A stretch of DNA of 64,000 nt from contig NZ_VFUA01000007.1 in assembly GCF_006440735.1 (NCBI RefSeq), positions 1 through 64,000 on the forward strand, read 5' to 3'. Source of the DNA: Mesorhizobium sp. B2-7-1 (GTDB lineage: Bacteria > Pseudomonadota > Alphaproteobacteria > Rhizobiales > Rhizobiaceae). Every line of letters begins with the position of its first letter. Positions within the stretch are counted from its first letter, which is position 1. This document shows, piece after piece, positions 15,672 to 23,194 of the stretch. The notes under the pieces were generated by a model. The model had not been told where the DNA came from and made no database searches. It saw only the letters and a program-made list of their open reading frames with translations. A program made the position numbers and the translations under genes.

Positions 15672-17540
15672 TCGTTCGGCCGGCGCCGGTATCGACCCGG
15701 CCTCGACCGATGGCGCGGTTTCGCGCTCGGCTTGCTCGCCGGAAAGCATCCTGGCCAGGCGGCTGCTGGCCTTCGCTTTCAGCCGCCGATATTGTCCGAC
15801 CTCGACGATGCGTCCGTTCTCGATCGCCACGACCCAGTCGGCGAAGGCGATCATCGATGGCCGGTGCGCGATGGTCAAAATCGTCATTCGGCCGCGCAGC
15901 GCCTCGATCGATTGGGCGATCAGCGACTGATTCTGCCAGTCGAGCGCGCTCGTCGCCTCGTCGAGGATGAGCAGCGACGGCTTGCGCAGCAGCGCCCGCG
16001 CCAAGGCGATGCGCTGCCGCTCGCCGCCGGAAAGCCGCACACCGCGGTCGCCCACCACCGTATCGAGCCGCAATGCCAGCCGCTCGACGAAATCGGCGGC
16101 GTGGGCGTTGCGCAAGGCCGCCCATAGCTCGTCGTCGCTGGCCTCAGGCGCGGCAAGGCGCAGATTGGCGGCGATCGTGTCGTGCAGCAGGAACACGTCC
16201 TGCGGCACATAGGCGACCTTGTCGCGCCAGGCCCTGCGATTTTGCGCCGTGATCTCGACGCAGTCGGTCAGGATATGTCCCTCGGTGGGTTCGAGCAGGC
16301 CAAGCAGCATGTCGGCGATCGTGCTCTTGCCGGAACCGGAGGGGCCGATCAGCGCCGTCACCTTGCCCGCCGGCAGGCCGAAAGTGATGTCGCTGACCAC
16401 CGGCTTGCCGTCGCCCTCGCCATAGGCGAAGGCCACATCGCGGATGTTGAGACCGGTTTCGAGCGACAGTTTTGCGCCTTGTTCGGCCATGCTTTCCTCC
16501 GGCTCGCGCTCGGCGTCAAAGCGGGCCTGGAGGTTTTGCATCGAAGCGTAGGCCGGCAGGTTGATCAGCACTTGCTGGGTTTGAAGCTGCATATCCATGA
16601 AGCGCGGCGCGACCCGCATGAAGACCAGCAGCAGCACGACGATCTCGGCCAGCGACAGGTGGAAGCGGACCAGCGCGATATAGATGAAGAGGCTGAGCCC
16701 GATCACGCTCGTAACCTGGAACAGCGCGGTGCCGAGCGAGCTGTTGCGGACAAAGGCGATGTTGTCGGCCTTCATCCTCTCCAGCGTCGCGCCGAGCTCG
16801 GAAAAGTAGCTTGCCTCGACATTCAGGCTCTTGGCGACCTTGATGCCGCCGAGGAACTCGGAGACCGTGCGGTACTGGTCCTGGCGATTGCCGGTCAGCG
16901 TGCGGCCGTAGGCGCTGGCGCGCGCCCTGAACGGCTGCAGCGCGACCAGCAGCACGAGCCCGATGAGGATGGCGAAGGATGTCATCGCCGGCGAGATGAA
17001 CAGCGAGACCACGAGATAGCCGGCCAGGAGCAACGTCGCCTGGGTCAGCATCAGCAGCGAGAAGGCCGCCACCTGTACGCGGTCGACGTCGCCGTTGAGG
17101 GCATGGTCGAGATCGGAGCCGCGGATGCGGGTGAAAACGCCCCAACGCGCCTTGCCGACGCTCTCGAACAGGTTCATGCGCACGCGGTTGACGAAGTCGT
17201 AGAGCAGCCGCGCCATGTAGACCGATTTGAAGCGGTTGAAAATCGCCTGCAGCGCCACCAGCGCGACGAGCAGTGAGAGCACGGCGGCGAGCGACAGCGT
17301 TCCGCCGGGCACCAGCCAATGCAAGGCCTCCGGCACCCGAACCGCGTAATCCTGCTCGGCCTTGCCGATCAGGCGCAGCAGCGGCACGAGCAGCAGGATC
17401 GACATGCCTTCGGTGAGACTCCCCAGCATCAGGAAGGCAAGCGCCGTCGCCGTGCGCCGTCCGCCGACATGCGCCATCATGGCGCCGAAACCGGCGACGT
17501 CCCGGAAAAGCGGCAGGCGAAATTTCGAGGACCAGCCCAT
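15645..17540 (-). CDS. ABC transporter, fused membrane and ATPase domains (lasso peptide exporter)
   Basis: This 631-aa half-transporter has a six-segment membrane domain (about residues 15-330) and an ATPase domain with Walker A (GPSGSGKST, about 405), signature (LSGGERQR) and Walker B (LLILDEATSALD). This is the D component of many proteobacterial lasso clusters and normally exports the mature peptide and gives self-immunity. ATG 17540 (start MGWSS) lies 8 bp after the kinase stop; the longer open frame upstream is only an overlap with the kinase and cyclase. It is the last gene of the lasso operon. A polysaccharide exporter role is less likely because a separate flippase gene is present. 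Confidence 0.85.
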   Translation of the reverse strand: MGWSSKFRLPLFRDVAGFGAMMAHVGGRRTATALAFLMLGSLTEGMSILLLVPLLRLIGKAEQDYAVRVPEALHWLVPGGTLSLAAVLSLLVALVALQAIFNRFKSVYMARLLYDFVNRVRMNLFESVGKARWGVFTRIRGSDLDHALNGDVDRVQVAAFSLLMLTQATLLLAGYLVVSLFISPAMTSFAILIGLVLLVALQPFRARASAYGRTLTGNRQDQYRTVSEFLGGIKVAKSLNVEASYFSELGATLERMKADNIAFVRNSSLGTALFQVTSVIGLSLFIYIALVRFHLSLAEIVVLLLVFMRVAPRFMDMQLQTQQVLINLPAYASMQNLQARFDAEREPEESMAEQGAKLSLETGLNIRDVAFAYGEGDGKPVVSDITFGLPAGKVTALIGPSGSGKSTIADMLLGLLEPTEGHILTDCVEITAQNRRAWRDKVAYVPQDVFLLHDTIAANLRLAAPEASDDELWAALRNAHAADFVERLALRLDTVVGDRGVRLSGGERQRIALARALLRKPSLLILDEATSALDWQNQSLIAQSIEALRGRMTILTIAHRPSMIAFADWVVAIENGRIVEVGQYRRLKAKASSRLARMLSGEQAERETAPSVEAGSIPAPAERSVEAASGA

Positions 17541-17548
17541 GCCTTGGC

Positions 17549-18529
17549 TCACCCTGTCCCGGACGTCAGGTCGGTTTCGATCGCGGCGACCGCTTCGTCG
17601 ATCCGGGTAAGTCCGGTCGGCACTTCGAGGCGGCTGACGCCGACCCGCCCGGCGACCTGTGCGCATTGGCTGAGATGCGCGGCGGCAAGATCGCCGGGCA
17701 GCGCCTGCCGGCCGAACCGCGTGACATAGGAGAATTTGATGATCGCCGGCAGCGCGGCAGCGCCGGTTAGCGGCGAGATCGCCGCCCGCCCGCCGCGCTC
17801 GAGCACATAGATGCGCGATACCGGCACCGCCTCGCCGGCAAATCCGTCGCGCAGCCGGTGCTGCGCCTTGTCGATTTGCGGATGCACCTGCGGACGCACC
17901 TCCGCCTGATCGAGGCGAATGGCGCCGGCCGCGTCTGCGGCGAGCTTGAGCTGCGGAAATCCAGGCAGGATCATCGGCCGGTTCGGATCGGACAGATCCA
18001 GCGCCACGACATCGTCGGTGAGCAGCCGATGGCCGGCGCGGATCATCGCGCCCGCCGTCGTCGACTTGCCGGCACCCTTGTCGCCCATGAAGATCACGCT
18101 CTCGCCGCTGACGGCAATGGCGCTGGCATGCAGGACGAGCAGCCCGCGCTGGTGAAGAGCGAGCGCCATCACCGGCCCTAGCAGCGGAAAGGCAAGCAGC
18201 GGGTCGTCGATCCCCGGCGCGGGATCGACATCGATCCGCCTGCCGTCGCTGATCATGAACGTGCCGACGGCCTGCCATGAAAGATATTGGCGCCTCGGCT
18301 CGAACCGGAAGGCCGTCGCGCCCTGCGATGCGCCGTCGGGGAAGTCGACCGGCCCGACAGCAATCTCCAGGTCGGGTGTCGCCGTCGCCGCCGGTTCCAG
18401 TTCCGGCAGCGCCACGTCCGAGCTGACGATCAGCCCGTAGGCCTTGTAGAAATGGCGGACGCGTCCGGCTGGCGCCGTCGTCTCGGTGGCGGGGTCGGGC
18501 CGCGCAAGGGAAGCGATCGGGAGGTTCAT
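17549..18529 (-). CDS. HPr-kinase-like serine kinase of the lasso cluster
   Basis: This 326-aa protein has an HPr kinase-type ATP site: Walker A GDKGAGKST (from about residue 149) followed by LLTDDVVALD (D172, D173). It lacks the rest of a standard HprK. Homologues sit in phosphorylated lasso peptide clusters of the paeninodin type, where the kinase modifies the C-terminal serine of the precursor. The precursor here ends in Ser, which fits. ATG 18529 overlaps the cyclase stop by 4 bp (ATGA), so translation is coupled. A second kinase of equal length (326 aa) is in the RiPP-like locus at 47468-48448. Confidence 0.82.
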   Translation of the reverse strand: MNLPIASLARPDPATETTAPAGRVRHFYKAYGLIVSSDVALPELEPAATATPDLEIAVGPVDFPDGASQGATAFRFEPRRQYLSWQAVGTFMISDGRRIDVDPAPGIDDPLLAFPLLGPVMALALHQRGLLVLHASAIAVSGESVIFMGDKGAGKSTTAGAMIRAGHRLLTDDVVALDLSDPNRPMILPGFPQLKLAADAAGAIRLDQAEVRPQVHPQIDKAQHRLRDGFAGEAVPVSRIYVLERGGRAAISPLTGAAALPAIIKFSYVTRFGRQALPGDLAAAHLSQCAQVAGRVGVSRLEVPTGLTRIDEAVAAIETDLTSGTG

Positions 18530-20439
18530 GCGGGGCTTCCCTGGACTTGCCGCAGCCACAACGACAGCGATACCGAGCGCCAGACATGCTGGACGTCGGG
18601 CAGCGTCGCCTGCTCGGGCTGGCGCAGCAGGCGCTCATAGACCGCGTTCACTTCAGGCAAGTTGACATAGGGCGCGATCCGCTCGCTGTCCGATATCAGC
18701 AGCCTGTCCAGAAGCTCGCGGTGGTTGCCGAGCATGCCCTTGACCAGGTTGGCGGTGAAATCGATCTTGTCGCGCCGCCATTGCACGGCCGGTGGCAGGA
18801 CGCCGTGCATGGCCCGGCGCAGCACATGGCGGCCAAAACCGTCCTTGAGCTTTTCCTCGCCGGGCAGCGCCAGGCAGAATTCGACGAGCGGCTTGTCCCA
18901 AAACGGATAGCGGGGCTCGACGCCGGAATTGGCGGCGGCCTTGTCGAGCACTTCGAAGGCGTGCGGTACCAGTCCGGTCGACAGCAGCCAGCGATGCGTC
19001 AACGCTTCGCTGGCTGTGACGGCTGTCGGCATGTAGCCGCTGCGATGGAAACGCTCGGCAAGATCTGTGCGCCTGGCAAGCTCCGGGTTGACCAGGCCTG
19101 TCCAGGCGGCGCGCGCGGCTGGCGCCGGCCTGCGCCGCACCTTGCCGACGACGCGTCTGGCCATCGACCGCATCCGCGCGATCCGCCAGGCCGGCCCGTA
19201 GATGGTCAGGAACTTGAAATAGAGGGAGAGCATGCCCTCGCCATAGGTGTTGGCCGCGCTGTGCAATTCGCGCCACAGCTCGAGCCACCTGCCGGCATTG
19301 GCGAGCTCATGAAGGTGTCCATGGCCCTGCGAGACGACCTCGTCGCCGCCATGCCCGTCGAGAAGCACTTTGACGCCCTTGGCGCCCGCCGTGCGGTAAA
19401 GGTCGCGCGTCAAGGACAGGCCTGGCGCCAGGAACGTGCCTTCCTGCTCCTCCAGGATGCGCTCGAATTCGGCGAAGGGCGCGTAATTGCCGACGGCAAT
19501 CAGCGTGGCGTCGAGTGGATTGTCGTCGAGCACCGCATCGATGAACGGCTTCTCGTCCATCGACGAGCCCTTGTCGAAGACCAGCGAGAAGGTCTTGAGC
19601 TTCGGGTTGCGCTGCGCCGCCGCGCGAAGACCCGCGACGCAAGCGATCGAGGAGGAATCGAGCCCGCCGCTCAGCATGGCGCCGACGGCCGGCGTGCCGC
19701 GCATCCGGTTCTCTACCGATTGCGCGAAGAGATGCCTGAATTCCTCGGCCGCGTCCGAGCGCGGCGGCCGCTGGGACGGCTCGATCTGCCAGTAGCGCCG
19801 CAGCACCACCTGACGGTTCGCGACCGTCATGCTGTGCCGCGCCGGCAAGCGGAAGATCTCGGCATAGGGCGTGGCCTGCGGATCGTCCGGCAAGCCGGCG
19901 AGGAAACCGGAGATCTGGTGCTCGCTGAGGCGCCTGCCGACACCGTCCAGCGCCAGGATCGGCCCGATCTCCGAAGCGAAGGCAAAGCGCCTGCCGGTCG
20001 AATGATAGTAGAAAGGTTTGACGCCGAAATGGTCGCGCGCGCAAAACAGCGCCTGGCGCTCGCCGTCCCATATCGCAAAGGCGAAATCGCCCTGCAGATA
20101 GGTCGGGCAGGCTTCGCCCCATTTGAGATAGGCGCGCATGATCAGCACCGCGTCGGCGATCGACCGGTCGCGCAGGCCGAGCCGCGCCAGAAGCTCGTCG
20201 CGATTGTCCAGCCGGCAGTCCGCGGTGATGGCGAGCTTGCCGCCGGCCATGGTCAGCGGGCCGGGGCCGTCCTCGCCGGTCGTGTCGAGCCAGGCGTGGC
20301 CGAGCGCCACGCTCCCCTCCGTCCACCATGAGCTGCCGTCGCGGGCGCGGTGGCGCATGCGCGAAAGCATCTGCTGGATATCGGCGGCCGCGGCGGGCCG
20401 GCCATTGTCGCTGAGCAGGATTCCGGCGACGCCGCTCAT
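18526..20439 (-). CDS. Lasso peptide cyclase, asparagine-synthetase-like (C protein)
   Basis: This 637-aa protein resembles asparagine synthetase B. The C-terminal synthetase domain keeps the ATP-pyrophosphatase loop LSGGLDSSS (about residue 255). Lasso cyclases use it to adenylate an Asp or Glu side chain of the core and close the macrolactam. The N-terminal glutaminase domain begins Met-Ser-Gly-Val-Ala-Gly. The catalytic Cys of true asparagine synthetases is replaced by Ser, so glutamine hydrolysis should be lost, as expected for a cyclase. ATG 20439 lies 3 bp after the B2 stop. Together with B1, B2 and a suitable precursor the assignment is firm. Confidence 0.9.
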   Translation of the reverse strand: MSGVAGILLSDNGRPAAAADIQQMLSRMRHRARDGSSWWTEGSVALGHAWLDTTGEDGPGPLTMAGGKLAITADCRLDNRDELLARLGLRDRSIADAVLIMRAYLKWGEACPTYLQGDFAFAIWDGERQALFCARDHFGVKPFYYHSTGRRFAFASEIGPILALDGVGRRLSEHQISGFLAGLPDDPQATPYAEIFRLPARHSMTVANRQVVLRRYWQIEPSQRPPRSDAAEEFRHLFAQSVENRMRGTPAVGAMLSGGLDSSSIACVAGLRAAAQRNPKLKTFSLVFDKGSSMDEKPFIDAVLDDNPLDATLIAVGNYAPFAEFERILEEQEGTFLAPGLSLTRDLYRTAGAKGVKVLLDGHGGDEVVSQGHGHLHELANAGRWLELWRELHSAANTYGEGMLSLYFKFLTIYGPAWRIARMRSMARRVVGKVRRRPAPAARAAWTGLVNPELARRTDLAERFHRSGYMPTAVTASEALTHRWLLSTGLVPHAFEVLDKAAANSGVEPRYPFWDKPLVEFCLALPGEEKLKDGFGRHVLRRAMHGVLPPAVQWRRDKIDFTANLVKGMLGNHRELLDRLLISDSERIAPYVNLPEVNAVYERLLRQPEQATLPDVQHVWRSVSLSLWLRQVQGSPA

Positions 20440-20442
20440 CGC

Positions 20443-20859
20443 TCACGACCCATGGTCGACCAGATGGGCAAACCCGTTGATTGAGCCGCCAAGCACGATA
20501 TGGCTGCCGCTCATCAGCCAGGCATGCGCCTTGAGCTCGCTGCCCGTTCCCTTCTCGATGCCGATGCTGATCTTCGAGGCGTTGCCCTGGCGGGCGAGCA
20601 GATATTGTCCGGCCAGCGCCTGGGTGAGGCAGCTGGCGCCCGGCACGAGCCGCGCCGCGGCGGCGACGCCCCATGCGACACGCCGCAGGTCGGCGATGCT
20701 GGCGTCGCGTCTGGCGTCCAGCCGCGTCACCAGGCTGCGGACATGGCTATAGGAGGACAGCGTCAGCGCAAGCCGTACCGCGCTCACCACTGCCAGGCAG
20801 CGTGCCAGAAACAGCATCTCCTGGCCGCTCAGCGAGCGGAGCCTAGACCAGTTCTTCAC
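20443..20859 (-). CDS. Lasso peptide leader protease (B2, transglutaminase-like)
   Basis: This 138-aa protein has the transglutaminase-like core of lasso B2 proteases. The likely nucleophile is C77 in PGASCLTQAL and the histidine is H112 in KAHAWL. An obvious third acidic residue is not visible. B2 removes the leader peptide once B1 has delivered it. GTG 20859 is chosen because GAGG sits 7 bp upstream; a TTG at 20874 would add 5 residues. Either start overlaps the end of the B1 gene, as in many split-B lasso clusters. Confidence 0.85.
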   Translation of the reverse strand: MKNWSRLRSLSGQEMLFLARCLAVVSAVRLALTLSSYSHVRSLVTRLDARRDASIADLRRVAWGVAAAARLVPGASCLTQALAGQYLLARQGNASKISIGIEKGTGSELKAHAWLMSGSHIVLGGSINGFAHLVDHGS

Positions 20860-21142
20860 TGTGGAGCCTCGCAAGCCCTGCTTCGCTCAGCCCCTTGAGC
20901 AATCCCTCGACATCGGCCTTGCAGCGCTCGGCATCGACATTGTAGCGCGCGAACACCGCGCTGCGGATATCGAGGATCGATCGCGGCTCCTGGATCTGCT
21001 CCCAGATGAAGGCGCCGACGCCGTTCAGGCTGTAATAGACATTGGATTTGAGGTGGAGCAGCGCCAGCCCGGCGCCGAATTCACAAGCCACCGCCTCGTT
21101 GGTCGCGACCACGCGGTCATGGTCCGAAGGGTTCCAGTTCAT
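20843..21142 (-). CDS. Lasso leader-binding protein (B1, PqqD-like RRE)
   Basis: This 99-aa PqqD-family protein is a stand-alone RiPP recognition element. It binds the leader of the precursor and presents it to B2 and the cyclase. The chain has the PqqD order: a short N-terminal beta region (LLHLKSNVYYSLNGVGAFIW) followed by helices and ending GLSEAGLARLH. The precursor leader contains the Tyr-x-x-Pro pattern recognised by such B1 proteins. It lies 155 bp after the precursor gene with a strong hairpin between them, and overlaps the B2 gene. Confidence 0.87.
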   Translation of the reverse strand: MNWNPSDHDRVVATNEAVACEFGAGLALLHLKSNVYYSLNGVGAFIWEQIQEPRSILDIRSAVFARYNVDAERCKADVEGLLKGLSEAGLARLHSEELV

Positions 21143-21216
21143 CCTAAAACCTCGTTGCTGGCCCGCCGCGCCCTCAGACCTTGCCGTGGATCGGTTGCCG
21201 ACGATCCTTGACAGGA

Positions 21217-21242
21217 AGCCGGGGGACAGAAGCCCCCCGGCT
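21217..21242 (-). terminator. Hairpin between lasso precursor and B1 gene
   Basis: AGCCGGGGG (21217-21225) pairs with CCCCCGGCT (21234-21242) in a perfect 9-base GC-rich stem with an 8-base loop. No T-run follows on the transcribed strand. A weaker 7-base stem lies nearby (21258-21264 with 21282-21288). In lasso clusters such a hairpin commonly makes the precursor mRNA more abundant than the enzyme genes, by partial termination or 3' end protection. That role is inferred. Confidence 0.6.
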
Positions 21243-21297
21243 CACCTGTTGGAAGAGCATCCGGAGCCCCAACTTAGACACCCGGATGTCTGCAAGC

Positions 21298-21450
21298 TTA
21301 AGAGAAAGTCAGCTCGCCGACCGGCGTGTGCGCGGGAAAGCTCGCGTCAAGCGCCGTCGTGCCAGCACCGCCCTGCGTGATCGTTTCGATAGAACCGTGA
21401 ACCGTCAGGCTGGGGGTCTCGTACTCATGCTTTTCAACATTCTGTTCCAT
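21298..21450 (-). CDS. Lasso peptide precursor (50 aa, predicted 24-aa core)
   Basis: This short gene starts at ATG 21450 with GGAGAG 4 bases upstream and encodes 50 aa. The leader (residues 1-26) has the Tyr-x-x-Pro-x-Leu pattern (YETPSLTVHG) and ends Ile-Thr-Gln, with Thr at -2, the residue needed for leader removal in most lasso peptides. The predicted core begins with GGAGTTALD: Gly1 and Asp9 would form a nine-residue macrolactam. A 15-residue tail follows and ends ELTFS, so the last residue is Ser. There are no cysteines, giving a class II lasso. Bulky tail candidates for the plug are Phe12, His15 and Phe23. Cleavage and ring size are predicted from family rules. Confidence 0.88.
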   Translation of the reverse strand: MEQNVEKHEYETPSLTVHGSIETITQGGAGTTALDASFPAHTPVGELTFS

Positions 21451-21951
21451 TTTACTCTCCAATTAAGGACTGGAAGCGGCCGCAGAACGCCGCCAGCATA
21501 CTGCTATGCTGCAGCGCGATTGCTGCACGGCACCATTCATGAGTCAAGCCTGATTTACCAAGCATTAATCAATTCTCGGTTGCGCTCGCCTTCGTTGGTG
21601 ATCAAGCCGTGAGGCCCATTATCGTAAACCTCGACCGCTCTCGGATTCAACCGCAAGTCTTTGCCGTTTAAATAAGCATTTGATTTATTTGTGGTAATTT
21701 TCGGATCGCGAAAGCCATTTCGCATATGCGAAGAAATTGCCGCAAAAAATCGCCACTTTTTGGCACCGGCCGGATATCTCCTTCGTTGTCTTCAAAAGTG
21801 ATTGAAGGTGCGACGATTCTAACGCTTGGGTTGCAGAGATGAAGCGGCCCGAGCAGGCCCCTGGGCGGGTCGCGATAATTTTCCCGGTGCTTTTCTTCGC
21901 AGTTGCGGTATAAGCGCCTCGGGCGGCATTTTGCGGAGAACGACATCGGGC
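21451..21951. promoter_or_regulatory. Divergent control region of the lasso precursor and nucleotidyltransferase genes
   Basis: This 501-bp spacer lies between two divergent starts. Near the precursor a TGC-rich block at 21501-21527 (CTGCTATGCTGCAGCG, then TTGCTGCACGG) resembles the operator candidates elsewhere in the exo cluster. On the precursor strand a TTGACT hexamer (21547-21542) could be a -35 element, but the matching -10 (AGCAAT) is poor. An AT-rich part at about 21660-21700 may serve the rightward gene. No further gene is supported; a 92-codon leftward frame at 21668-21946 has no recognisable content. Confidence 0.4.
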
Positions 21952-23190
21952 ATGGCGATGCAGGATGGCTCCTATGAAAGGCTGCGCGCCGCCAGCTGCG
22001 CCGACGAAGTCGCCTATGTTCAGGCCTGCCTGAGGCTGTTTTTCGCGCCAGGCGTCGGCATCATGGGCGGCCGGGTCGACACGCCCGCGCCGACGATCTC
22101 GTCGGCCCCGACAATCCTGCCAGCCCCAACGATCTCGGCCGCCAACGTCGCCGACATCGCCAGGCTGAACAAAGTCGCCGTGTTTCTTCTCAAGGCGCTC
22201 AAGCGTGCGCCCGTCGGTGCCGCGCCTGCGGAATTGTCTGGATGGCTCGATGGCTACCGTCGGCGCACCATGTCGATGAATGCCGCTTGCATCGGCGATT
22301 CGATGGCCATCGATCGCGTGCTGCGCGAGAGCCGGGTCGATTTCGTCTTCGTCAAGGGGCCGCTGCAGCAGCATCTGCTCTATGGCGACCATTTCATGAA
22401 GCCATCCGGTGATGTCGACATACTGGTTTCGCCGACCGGTTTCGCCAAGGCCCGGGATGCGTTGCGCACGATCGGCTATGAGGTTGCCGGCAAGTCGCGC
22501 TCGGTCTGGTGGGTGCGCTTCCTCGGCGAGCAGCATATGGTTCGCGAAGATGGCGCGAGGGTCTCGACGGTCGACCTCCACCACCGGCTGCAGCAGCCGG
22601 GTTCGCCCAGTCCTCGCGATACCGACGGCTTCCTGCGCCGCAGGCGCGAAGTCGAGGTAGCCGGCGCCGCCATGCCGGTGATCGCGGCCGCCGACACCTT
22701 GCTGTTGTCCTCGATCAGCGTCGCCAAGGCCTTTTTCAACCGCGAGCCCTGCGCCGGCTATGTCTGCGACGTCAGGGCCAGCGCCAGCCGCCTGAGCGAA
22801 GCCGAGCAGCAGATGGTGCTTGACCATGCCGCCCGGCAGGGCCTGGCGGACACGCTGCTCCTCGGCCTGCGCGCGGCCGACGTGCTGCTCGGCGCCGCCG
22901 GCACGCTGCTTTCGGATCGCGCCACCCGCGTCCTGGCCCGCATCGGCAATGCCGATCTCTTCCATATGGTGATCGCGCCCTGGCTGGCGTCCCTGCGCTG
23001 GCCGCAGCGACGCCATGTGCTTTGGGAGCTCTGCGGCCGCGAGCCGGTCCGTTACCTGGCCGAAGCCGGCTGGGCGGCCTCCGCCGACCTCAGCCGGCGC
23101 ATCTTCGAGCGCCCGGCCCATATCGAGCCGGCGCGGAGCGAAATGATCAAAATCGCGGGCGGGGCTGCCACTCATGCAAGCGAAAGGTGA
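21952..23190 (+). CDS. Nucleotidyltransferase-fold protein (NTP_transf_5-like), lasso-associated
   Basis: This 412-aa protein has the core of uncharacterised nucleotidyltransferases often found next to lasso clusters: FVKGPLQQHLLYGDHFMKPS followed at once by GDVDILV (about residues 153-159), with the paired acidic residues of the polymerase-beta fold. Residues about 43-60 hold three imperfect copies of Ala-Pro-Thr-Ile-Ser encoded by short direct repeats, possibly a slippage-prone linker. ATG 21952 has GGAGAA 11 bp upstream; the open frame extends further without a better start. It diverges from the lasso operon. Its role is unknown; transfer of a nucleotide to the peptide or to a sugar is possible. 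A related protein is at 49447-50472. Confidence 0.78.
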   Translation: MAMQDGSYERLRAASCADEVAYVQACLRLFFAPGVGIMGGRVDTPAPTISSAPTILPAPTISAANVADIARLNKVAVFLLKALKRAPVGAAPAELSGWLDGYRRRTMSMNAACIGDSMAIDRVLRESRVDFVFVKGPLQQHLLYGDHFMKPSGDVDILVSPTGFAKARDALRTIGYEVAGKSRSVWWVRFLGEQHMVREDGARVSTVDLHHRLQQPGSPSPRDTDGFLRRRREVEVAGAAMPVIAAADTLLLSSISVAKAFFNREPCAGYVCDVRASASRLSEAEQQMVLDHAARQGLADTLLLGLRAADVLLGAAGTLLSDRATRVLARIGNADLFHMVIAPWLASLRWPQRRHVLWELCGREPVRYLAEAGWAASADLSRRIFERPAHIEPARSEMIKIAGGAATHASER

Positions 23191-23194
23191 GCCC

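Noticed and set aside
15645-18638. 997-aa version of the lasso exporter
   Set aside because: The extra N-terminal 366 residues overlap the kinase and cyclase genes in another frame and are Arg-rich; the ATG at 17540 gives a normal half-transporter.
21668-21946. 92-codon leftward frame between the lasso precursor and the nucleotidyltransferase
   Set aside because: Biased composition, no ribosome site and no RiPP leader pattern.
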